A DNA stretch of 64,000 bases. Source: Limanda limanda (Eukaryota; Chordata; Actinopteri; Pleuronectiformes; Pleuronectidae). This document shows, piece after piece, positions 22,855-33,300 of this stretch (within the stretch, counting starts at the first letter, position 1; each line of letters opens with the position of its first letter). The notes under the pieces were generated by a model, which was given only the letters and a program-made list of their open reading frames with translations, ran no database searches and was not told where the DNA came from. Made by a program: the position numbers and the translations under genes. The DNA is taken from positions 1,688,922 to 1,752,921 of the forward strand of contig NC_083655.1 of assembly GCF_963576545.1 (NCBI RefSeq), in the 5' to 3' direction.

Positions 22855-25800
22855 CTGGATAAAGAAATATGAATATTAGAATGTGTCCTCCTGTTGTTGT
22901 GGATCGTCATCATGTCAACACAGACTCTCAACATGCTGCTGACCTCAGTCCAGTCTGTGACCTGAAGATAAATATCAGATCAGACATGTTGGACCATTGT
23001 TTCATTCATCAGCTTCTTCTCTGTGTGTTGGTCACTGAGCAGGTTTGTGTAATTAAACACTGTTTAAAGTAGGGACGGCTCCTGATGTCACTTCCTGTTT
23101 GTTTCTATACTTATCAACTGTCCAACGTGTTTCAATAAGAATGTGTCTTATTTTGAAAACCTGAGGAGGAGGAGTGCTCGGCCTCAGTCCACATGTTATT
23201 TACTGACACTTTCTTAGTGATCAGGAGCAGGTGAGTGCAGGTGAATGGAGTTGATGAGGTGGACGTGACTGACAGGCTGGGTGAGGGACAGATGACTGAG
23301 GGACAGTGAGCAGAGCAGAACTGAGACAAGTTAAATAAATAATGACCCAATAAGAAAAAGTCTGAAAAGTGAACAAGGATTTAAGGACCTCAGAGTCTCC
23401 AGTCGACAGTTTGGACTCTCCAGTCCAGAACACAGCAGCTTCACTCCTGAATCCTGCAGCTCGTTGTGACTCAGATCCAGTTCTCTCAGATGTGAGGGGT
23501 CTGACTTCAGAGCTGAGGCCACGACTTCACAGTGAGTCTCTGAGAGGAAATAACCACCGAGTCTGTAATTAAATAAAATATCTGTTAGAATAAAATCAGG
23601 AAACACAAGATTCATACAAAACGTGAGCATGTGACCCTCACCCTGGTAAATCCCCTCTTTGCCTCCTGATCATGTTAAAAACTCCTCAAGAGAATCCTTT
23701 CAGATTTGGTTTAAGCGTTCATTCAGACTGACTGATTCAGGTGGCCAAAGGTCAAAGGTCAAGGGTCACGCAACATGTTCATTCAGACTAAGAGAGGAAC
23801 TCATTAGATTCAGGTGGTCAAAGGTCAAAGGTCACACAACATGATCATGGCCTCCTGAAGTCTCAAGTCTGTCTTTATGGGATTTCTTCACATTTTGACT
23901 CAAAGATAAGCTGATTAGATTTCAGCGGTCAAAGGTCACAGTGACATCATATCATTGTGAATTCTACATGTCAGGACCCTGGAGGGACGGACACTGCACT
24001 GGTTGGTGGCGGCCTACAAACGCAGGGTGGGAACACTGACACACACACACACACTTCACTGATTGAACATGTTATTGATCATGTCTGGACTCACCGAGCC
24101 TTCCTGCAATTCCTCACAGCTGGGATCAGTCTCCGTCGACCCTGTTCTGATGTGTTGAACTTCGCCAGGTCCAACTCATCCAGAACCTCCTCTGACATCT
24201 GCAGCATGTAGGCCAGAGCTGAGCAGTGGATCTCAGAGAGTTTCTCCTCAGATTTGTACTTTGACGTCAGGAACTGTTTCATCTGCTGATGAACTGAGTG
24301 GTCGTTCATCTCAATCAGACAGTGGAAGATGTTGATGCTTCTGTCAGGAGAAATGTCATCACTCTTCATCTCCTTCAGGTTGTTGATGACTCTCTGGATG
24401 ATCTCTGGATTGTTCTCTGTCCGACCCAGCAGGCCACCTAAGACTCTCTGGTTGGACTCCAGACTGAGGCCGTGAAGGAAGCGAACAAACAGGTCCAGAT
24501 GACCATTTGTACTGGTGAGGGATTTCTTCATGGTTTTCTTCAGGAGGTCATCCAGGGAGAAGGTGTCTGTGTTCTCATATGTTCCCACGAAGTTGTTGAG
24601 TTCTTCTGTGTTCCTCGTGGTGTAACAGTGGAACATGTAGACTGCAGCCAGAAACTCCTGAACGCTCAGATGCACAAAGCAGTAGACTGATTTCTGGAAG
24701 ATCACACACTCTCTTCTGAAGATCTCAGTACAAACTCCTGAGTACACCGAGGCCTCTGTGACATTAAGACCACACCGCTCCAGGTCTTCTTGGTAGACCA
24801 TGATGTTTCCTTCCCTCAGATGTTTAAGCGCCAGCCTCCCCAGCTTCAGAAGAACGTCCCTGTCAGCCTCCGTCAGCTGCTGTGGAGTCGTCTCATGTCC
24901 CTCACCGTATTTGATGTTCTTCCTCTTTGTCTGAACCAGCAGGAAGTGTGAGTACAGGTCAGTCAGGGTCTTGGGCAGCTCTCCTCTCTGGTCTGTGGTC
25001 AACATGTGCTCCAGAACTGTAGCACTGATCCAGCAGAAGACTGGGATTTGACACATGATGTGGAGGCTCCTGGACGTCTTGATGTGTGAGATGATTCTGC
25101 TGCACAGCTCTTCATCACTGAATCTCCTCCTGAAGTACTCCTCCTTCTGGGCGTCAGTGAAGCCTCGTACTTCTGTGAATCTGTCGACACATGCAGGAGG
25201 GATCTGATTGGCCGCCGCAGGTCTGGAGGTTATCCAGACGAGAGCCGAGGGAAGCAGATTCCCCCGGATGAGGTTTGTCAGCAGCACGTTGACTGATGAC
25301 CTCTGTGTGACCTCAGACACAAGCTCCCTGTGGTTGAAGTCCAGAGAAGGTCTGCTTTCATCCAGGCCGTCAAAGATGAACAAAGGTTTACAGACAGCGA
25401 GCGTCTCTGCCGTGAGCTTCTGTAACGCTGGATGGAAAACACGGAGCAGCGTGAGGAGACTGTGCTGCTGGTCCTTCACCAGGTTCAGCTCCCTGAACGA
25501 AAGCACAGTCAGCAGACCCACATCCTGGTTCTCTAAACCCTCGGCCCAGTCCAGAGTGAACTTCTGCACCAAGAAGGTTTTTCCAACGCAAGCGACGCCG
25601 TTGGTCAGGACGACTCTGATGCTGCTCTGCTGGTCAGTGGAAGCTTTAAAGATGTCGTGACACCTGATGGGAGTGTCGTGGAGGATCTTCTTCTTGGAAG
25701 CCGTCTCAAGCTGCCTCACCTCATGTTGAGTATTAACCTCTTCACTCTGTCCCTCTGTGATGTAGAGCTCAGTGTAGATCCTGTTGAGGAGGGTACTGCT

Positions 25801-28800
25801 TCCTGTTTCATCACTTCCTTCAGTCACATGTTCACATCTCGTCCTCAGACTGAGCTTATGTTCATCTACAACCTCCTGCAGACCACGATCTGCTGAAAGA
25901 CAAGAAACAATGTCAGAGACAGAGAATCTGAGAATCTGCTGATTGTTTTCATCAGATACAGAAAAACTACAGAAAATAAAAGCTTTTTAACTTTGTGCTT
26001 TTCTAACGATGTTAAATGTTGATGCTGTATAAAGGAACAAAATAAAACCACATGTGCTGTTGTCAGAAGTGAAGACATCAGCAGACACATGTACAGTGCT
26101 GCTCTGACCGGCTGTCTGAGCTCCAGCTCCTGTTCTGGATCTTTGTCCACACTGGGGACAGGAGGAGTCTCCTGAAGAACCAGACTGGTCCCAGTATGAG
26201 GTGATGCACTGTCTGCAGAACCAGTGTCCACAGCTGGTGGAGACTGGATCCTTCAGGACGTCCTGACACAAAGCACAGCAGGACGACTGCGCCTCCTCAG
26301 AAACATGACTCCTCTTCCTCTCCCTGTGAAGACATTTCCTTATAAGTCACATGTCACAGTCACAGGTTGTCATTACTTCTGTCAAGGAGGTTTTGTTTTC
26401 ACCCAGTGTGTTTGTGTGTTGGTTGGTTCGTTAGTGGGATTATAAAAATCGATAGATTACCAGTAAACTTGGTGGAAGGGTGTGGTCTGTGAACCAGATC
26501 GGGGGGGGGGTTCCTCTTTCACAGACATGTTCAGAGGACTGATGTTTACTAGTGTGTGGAATTTAGTGCAGATCCAAATCAAAATGAGTCTCTATTGGAT
26601 TTCAAAGTGGTTTCATAAGGAGCGTGTTGGTTCTTGGTGGAGGTCTGAGCTCTTTGAGGGATTCTGAGAGATTAGTCACCAACTTCAATGAAGCTGTGTC
26701 CTAATGCAGGGGCCACACTAGAGGAAACTAGATCCTCTTCAGAGCAGGTCCCAGTAGAAACAGTCTCTTACTCTGTGGGTGAAGGTCCAGGTTCATTACT
26801 GAAGTTTAGAGGTTGTTCTTTGGACCAGTCACTCTTAAGAGACACACAGCTGGACCCTGGAGACTCTGCTCTCAGTCTCTGGTCCTGACCTCTGCAAACA
26901 CAAACATGGTTTTATTCAGAACACTTAATTCACTGGTTCATTCTCTGAGGATTCAGTTTACGGGTTTGTAGCAGGTCTCTTACTTTGTGTGTGAGGGTCC
27001 AGGTTCTTTACTGAAGACGGGAGAATTTCCTATGGACATGTCACCCTTCAGAGACAGACAGCTGGACCCTGGAGACTCTGGTCTCAGTCTGTGGTCCTGA
27101 CATCTGCAAACACAAATAGGTTTTTATTCAGAACACTTCATTCACTGGTTAATTCTCTGAGGATTCAGTTTCGAGTTTGTAGCACGTCTCTTACTCTGTG
27201 TGTGAGGGTCCAGGTTCATTACTGAAGTTTAGAGGATGTTCTTTGGACCAGTCACTCTTAAGAGACACACAGCTGGACCCTGGAGACTCTGCTCTCAGTC
27301 TCTGGTCCTGACCTCTGCAAACACAAACATGGTTTTATTCAGAACACTTCATTCACTAGTTCATTCTCTGAGGATTCAGTTTACGGGTTTGTAGCAGGTC
27401 TCTTACTTTGTGTGTGAGGGTCCAGGTTCTTTACTGAAGACTGGAGGATTTCCTTTGGACCAGTCACTCTTCAGAGACAGACAGCTGGACCCTGGAGACT
27501 CTGGTCTCAGTCTGTGGTCCTGACATCTGCAAACACAAACAGGTTTTTATTCAGAACACTTCATTCACTGGTTAATTCTCTGAGGATTCAGTTTGCAGGT
27601 TCACATGTTTGTAGCAGGTCTCTTACTCTGTGTGTGAGGGTCCAGGTTCATTACTGAAGACTGGAGGATTTCCTTTGGACCAGTCACTCTTCAGAGACAG
27701 ACAGCTGAACCCTGGAGACTCTGCTCTCAGTCTGTGGTCCTGACATCTGCAAACACAAACATGTCTTTATTCAGAACAAATCATTCACTGGTTCATTCTC
27801 TGAGGATTCAGTTTGCAGGTTCACATGTTTGTAGCAGGTCTCTTACTTTGTGTGTGAGGGTCCAGGTTCATTACTGAAGTTTAGAGGATGTTCTTTGGAC
27901 CAGTCACTCTTAAGAGACACACAGCTGGACCCTGGAGACTCTGCTCTCAGTCTCTGGTCCTGACCTCTGCAAACACAAACATGGTTTTATTCAGAACACT
28001 TCATTCACTAGTTCATTCTCTGAGGATTCAGTTTACGGGTTTGTAGCAGGTCTCTTACTTTGTGTGTGAGGGTCCAGGTTCTTTACTGAAGACTGGAGGA
28101 TTTCCTTTGGACCAGTCACTCTTCAGAGACAGACAGCTGGACCCTGGAGACTCTGGTCTCAGTCTGTGGTCCTGACATCTGCAAACACAAACAGGTTTTT
28201 ATTCAGAACACATCATTCACTGGTTCATTCTCTGAGGATTCAGTTTACGGGTTCAAGGGTTTGTAGCAGGTCTCTTACTCTGTGTGTGAGGGTCCAGGTT
28301 CATTACTGACGAAAGGAGGAGGTTCTTTGGACTGGTCACTCTTCAGAGACAGACAGCTGGACCCTGGAGACTCTGCTCTCAGTCTCTGGTCCTGACCTCT
28401 GCAAACACAAACATGGTTTTATTCAGAACACTTCATTCACTAGTTCATTCTCTGAGGATTCAGTTTACGGGTTTGTAGCAGGTCTCTTACTTTGTGTGTG
28501 AGGGTCCAGGTTCTTTACTGAAGACTGGAGGATTTCCTTTGGACCAGTCACTCTTCAGAGACAGACAGCTGGACCCTGGAGACTCTGGTCTCAGTCTGTG
28601 GTCCTGACATCTGCAAACACAAACAGGTTTTTATTCAGAACACATCATTCACTGGTTCATTCTCTGAGGATTCAGTTTACGGGTTCAAGGGTTTGTAGCA
28701 GGTCTCTTACTCTGTGTGTGAGGGTCCAGGTTCATTACTGACGAAAGGAGGAGGTTCTTTGGACTGGTCACTCTTCAGAGACAGACAGCTGGACCCTGGA

Positions 28801-29261
28801 GACTCTGCTCTCAGTCTCTGGTCCTGACCTCTGCAAACACAAACATGTTTTTATCCAGCACACATCATTCACTGGTTCATTCTCTGAGGATTCAGTTTGG
28901 AGGTTCACATGTTTGTAGCAGGTCTCTTACTTTGTGTGTGAGGGTCCAGGTTCATTACTGAAGACTGGAGGATTTCCTTTGGACGCTTTACTCTTCAGAG
29001 ACACACAGCTGGATCCTGGAGCCTCTGCTCTCAGTCTGTGGTCCTGACATCTACAATCACAAACAGGTTTTTATTCAGAACACATCATTCACTGGTTCAT
29101 TCTCTGAGGATTCAGTTTCGAGTTTGTAGCAGATCTCTTACTCTGTGTGTGAGGGTCCAGGTTCATTACTGAAGACTGGAGGATTTCCTTTGGACCAGTC
29201 ACTCTTCAGAGACAGACAGCTGGACCCTGGATACTCTGCTCTCAGGCTGTCGTCCTGACCT
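22681..29261 (-). CDS. NLR (NLRC3-like) gene A: 12 repeat exons, RING, FISNA-NACHT, 2 LRR exons
   Basis: Cytosolic pattern-recognition-type NLR of the large teleost NLR-C group. Order on the minus strand: twelve 120-bp repeat exons (29261 to 26772), a RING exon (26323 to 26095), the FISNA-NACHT exon (25892 or 25875 to 24095), LRR exon 23562-23389 and LRR exon 22854-22681. Phases connect: repeat exons end in phase 2 and the RING exon enters in phase 2; NACHT ends CG| and LRR1 supplies A. All exons are open. The RING donor (ACT|gtacat) joins in frame with the acceptor at 25875; the acceptor at 25892 would need another donor. The initiating exon was not found between 29262 and 29954, and no B30.2 domain is seen. 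A functional gene is likely but the ends are unresolved. Confidence 0.8.
23389..23562 (-). CDS. NLR A first LRR exon
   Basis: 174 bp between AATTACAG and GTCCTT. It encodes [20 protein letters not shown] followed by [16 protein letters not shown], the usual fish NLR-C LRR. Orthologous exons are 43353-43526 (B) and 63317-63493 (C). Confidence 0.9.
23749..23834. promoter_or_regulatory. Two DR1-type AGGTCA direct repeats in NLR A intron
   Basis: AGGTCAAAGGTCA occurs at 23749-23761 and 23822-23834, with one also in unit B at 43713-43725. DR1 is the consensus for RXR heterodimers and HNF4. Binding is not shown; the motif may simply be part of an old repeat. Confidence 0.3.
24095..25892 (-). CDS. 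NLR A FISNA-NACHT exon
   Basis: About 1.8 kb, the standard size for this exon in fish NLRs. The FISNA region ([10 protein letters not shown], then [10 protein letters not shown]) precedes the NACHT domain. Walker A is GVACVGKT at 25576-25599, in which the usual middle glycine is cysteine but the G-x4-GK-T pattern holds. Walker B is LFIFDGLDE at about 25357-25383. Winged-helix-like and helical sections follow ([30 protein letters not shown]). It ends VRNCRKAR at a GTGAGT donor. Unit B has an orthologous exon three codons shorter. Confidence 0.93.
26095..26323 (-). CDS. NLR A RING-finger exon
   Basis: 229 bp. It encodes a C3HC4 [24 protein letters not shown], then CRQC and CPQC. It enters in phase 2 from a CACAG acceptor, giving [10 protein letters not shown] before the RING. 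An N-terminal RING of this type is found in several spiny-rayed fish NLRC3-like proteins and suggests ubiquitin-ligase activity; that is family inference only. Confidence 0.88.
26772..29261 (-). CDS. Array of twelve 120-bp repeat exons, N-terminal part of NLR A
   Basis: Exons at 29142-29261, 28931-29050, 28711-28830, 28491-28610, 28279-28398, 28059-28178, 27847-27966, 27627-27746, 27407-27526, 27195-27314, 26984-27103 and 26772-26891. Each begins after a TGCAG or GTAG acceptor and ends before GTAAGAG; each is exactly 120 bp in phase 2-2 and open, giving 40 residues. A typical core is [15 protein letters not shown] followed by EPGPSHT. The spacing of 211-220 bp reflects two intron variants. 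Two main subtypes ([10 protein letters not shown] and [10 protein letters not shown]) tend to alternate, and the pair at 28059-28398 is nearly identical to the pair at 28491-28830. Fish NLRs commonly have one or a few such exons; twelve is a marked expansion. Confidence 0.85.
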
Positions 29262-29954
29262 CTGCATTTTAATTAAGTACATAGAAATTAAATTAATATA
29301 ATTTATATCTCAAAGAATGCAGGAGTTGTGCTGTTGTACAAGAACAATAATAAAGTGACATTTCATGTTATATTGGTTTATGTAATTTGTAAATCCACCA
29401 ATAAACCTGCATAGCCAAAAACAAACATTGAATAAAAAAGTACTTTTGCAACTCGAGCATTTCCTGATCTACACAAGGAAACTCAACATCTAGTATCATG
29501 TTAAAGTCATAAAGGCTTGAAATGAATTACAGAACTTGGATGCAAGTTTCAATCAATCACTCGATTATTCAGCCAGTTGCAGCATTTTAATTACAGTTCT
29601 TTGCATTTGTGTTCTTAATAGTACAGTTCATGGTTAAACTGTAAAATATCAAGTCTCTGTTACATTTCTTTGCCGTAAGGGTTTGATAACGACATCTTAG
29701 GAATCATTGTCAAATCTTTTTCATAAATTTATTAGCCTTTATATTGGTATCAGATTTTCTTTCACTTTAATATCGATATTGTTTTTGAACGAACTCTCAG
29801 AAACTGATGCTTTAGGATGAGTCTGCTGATGCAGCTGAGATGAAGCTGTTAGAGCAATGTGACAATAATAAAGTAGTTTACAGCATCTCCATGACAACAG
29901 GGTTATTCTTTGGAGCAGAATATTGTAATTATCACTAAAGAATATACAGTAAAC
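29262..29954. other. Spacer between NLR A and HHLA2-like A
   Basis: 693 bp, presumably the HHLA2-like 3' UTR plus the NLR promoter. An AATAAA on the minus strand lies near 29730. No convincing NLR first exon was found here. Homologous sequence in B is 46905-47564. Confidence 0.5.
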
Positions 29955-30270
29955 TTACAGTGAATGTTCCATCTCTGTAGGGTCTGATTGTGGAATGTAC
30001 CTTTTGAGTCTGTTCTTCTCTCCCTGAGTTCAAAAGAAATATGCATTAGAAGAAACAACACATAATAATTGAACGGCAGAATTATTGTAAATATTAATGT
30101 TTACCTTTAGTCTTATACAGTAGTATAATAATGCTGCTCCAGCTCCGAATGCTACAAACACAACGAGGACTCCGACCACAATTCCTGCAACTGAACCTGG
30201 AGAACCTGTAATTCAGAGAGTAGAACTGTAGCATCAACAAAGTGCAGTGATGTGTCTTCAGTGTAAAGTG

Positions 30271-30316
<46 letters not shown>

Positions 30317-33300
30317 TGGTTCCTGTTCTCCTGACAACATGTGGACATGATGCTCCTGATGAGCTGGAGGACGGAGCCCTGGGGGATCTGCTCCACCAGG
30401 AGGAACCAGGACTCACTGCACCAGCCTCAGGTCTGACAGTCGCTCTGAGGATTTCATCATCACTTCTCGTCTCATGGGATCTTACCTTCCTCTATCGTCA
30501 CGTAGCGGTTGATGAAGTGCGTCTCCTCTTCACTACTGAGTTCACAGGTGAACGTTCCCTGGTGATCTGAAGATAAGTGGTGCAGCGTGAGGCTGCCTGA
30601 CGCTGACACATCCTCCACCTGCTGCCTCCACTGCTCTGAGACCCTGGGGGGGCCGTCCACCCCGGTCTGGTCCACAATGATCTGACTGTGGTTGAACTTC
30701 CACACCCGGTGTGTCGGGGGTTTGGTGTTTGGAGCAGTGCAGTGGATTGTTGTTGTTGTTTCACTCGGTGACACATGGACGGGAGCTGAAAAGAAAAGGG
30801 ATCAAATAATATCATCGTTGTCAGAATGTGGTTTCAGGCTCTGATGAGACTTTCTGAACATCTTCTATCATCAGATGTGAGTTATCTGTAGGAGCAGATA
30901 TGAATATGCAGCAGCAGGTGAAACAAGCAAAGGTTCAGTTCCATAGAGCAGATCCAACGTACTGGGTTGATACCACACCGAGCTCCTCCAGCCACTGCGA
31001 GTGCTGATGCTGCAGATCAGAACAGTGTCTCTGTCTGACAGTGTCACTGTGCTGCTGATCTCATAGAGCTGCTGCTCCGTCTCCTTCACTGTGGTATGGA
31101 TCTGAAGGGTATCGTTGGACGGAGGCCTGGTGGACCAGGTGAGCTGCGGCTCGGGGTAGATCCCCTCTGAGCGGCAGGTGAAGCTGTCCTCCACCTGCTC
31201 AATGTCCACGTGATGCACCGGAGCTGCAAGACAACAGAGATTCAGTTTGAGGGAAGATGTTTCCCACGTGGTGATGTGGGAGGAAAGACTCTTTGCTCTG
31301 TTGCTTCTGTGGAGCATCTCCTTTCACCTGAGATCATTCAAAACCAATAAAAACTGTTAGAAATAAAACAGTCATCTTTCCAGAGACTTTGTTTTCTCTT
31401 CTTTACTGAATAAGAAAAGTTAGTTTCCAACTTCGCTCGTCCAGAACCTGGAGTTTGCTTCAGGAAGCTCAGTTGAATGATAACATGACTCTTTTACTGT
31501 TGAAGCTTCTACAGGAAATCATCTGTCACTTCTTAGATTGTTTCCTGATGTTACTCATTGAACTGAGAGTTGTTGTATTGAGCTCACACAGTAATAAAAA
31601 GCATGGTTTTATGATAGTGATCAGTATTTATACAGCACCTGGACTTCGGCCTTTTGACCCGTGTTCAACACAGATCACTTTGGATTCTATGTGCGCCCTG
31701 TAGGTGGCGCTCTTCCTGTTCAGCAGTGCTCATGCTGGTTTTACCTTAGAGGTCTATACTGCGAAAGACGTATTTATACAAAACAATACTTTATACCTGT
31801 TAACACCAGACAAGTGAACATTCAAATGAGATTCCGTTGCATCTGGCTCATAAATCAGCAGACAGAGATAAACATGGCTCAGGTAAATCTGATCATATCA
31901 CACATGAGGAAAGTGTGAGTGTTGTTCACATTTTCCATCGAGGTGGATTCATGAGCACTGAAAACTGTGCACGTGAATTTAGAAGAAGTCGTGTGATGAA
32001 CACCAGAGAAAATCACAACTTTCTCTGAAGTTGTCACAAGGTTTTATAAAGTGTTTTATTTTATTTTGCAGGAGACCGACTATTGCTCACTACTTGATTT
32101 CACCAGTGGGGGGCGCCCCAGGTATTTCTCACACAACAGAGTGTCTGTCTTCCTGCTGCAGTTCTGCCTCCTCATGTCTGGAGCTCTTCATTCATTTGAC
32201 ATATTGTGATGATTATTCAACATGTCGCATGTCAGTGTTGCCAGAATGCAGATCCAGAAGTTGTATCTGATCTGAGTTCTGTGTCATGTCATCTAGTGAA
32301 ATACTCTAGATCAGGGGTTTTCAACTGGTTTTGTCCCAGGGACCATTCCGACTAGAAAGTAATCCGCGGCCCACTGATGTGCCTACGTGCGTGTGTGTGT
32401 GCGTGCGTGTGTTCATGTGGATAGAAGGAAGTTTTAACATTTGGTTTTGCATGTTGGTTTTATTTAAAAACCTCAAACAAATCTAGAGAAAATCTGTGTA
32501 AAAAAACAACAAGACGGTTGATTTTCAGTGCTTAAGAATTGAAAACAATGCAGTTTGTAGTTGTACTGCATCTCTGTGTCTATTCATTCTGTCGGAAAAA
32601 CTGCTACTACTGGATAGACCAAAGTCTTAAAGCTCTCCTAAGAAATTGTTTCTCAACCAGTGAACGTGGTAAAGTTGACTGTTATTGCAATCAATTGTTT
32701 TGGCTATTATGCCAATTTATTTTTCTCAATACAAAGTATTTGTTTTTCGCTCTTTTGTTTTATTTAATATCTTCATTATAAATTCTGCCCTTTTGGTCGT
32801 CTTTTTGGGAAAACAAAAATTCCCATCATACAAACAACATCTACAAGACCTCCTGAGAGTTTTTCTACCTAGTTCAAACGCTCTTCTACATCTACCTTTA
32901 ACACGCATGGACAGGGGAAAACTACTGGCAGTTTCTAGCCCCAAGCCGGTTTCAAGGTTCCCCTCATCACCTTTATATTATTTTAAACATTTTTTCTTAG
33001 TTTGGATATTTTTCACGATATTCAAGAGTAATCTGGAAATGTGTTGAAATATCAAATCGAATTTCGCGGACCCCCTGCAATGCCGTCGCGGACCACCAGG
33101 GGGCCGCGGACCCCCGGTTGAAAACCCCTGCTCTAGATGACACTGCTGAGAGTAAACAGCCAGAATGTGCAGCTACGCTCATGAAGCATCTGGTCATATG
33201 ACCACTAAACAGCAAGTGCATCTCCAGACTCATCTGTTTTATAATTATATCAGAGACAAATATCATTTCTAGTATTTGTGTTGTGTTTTCACTGTGAGTT

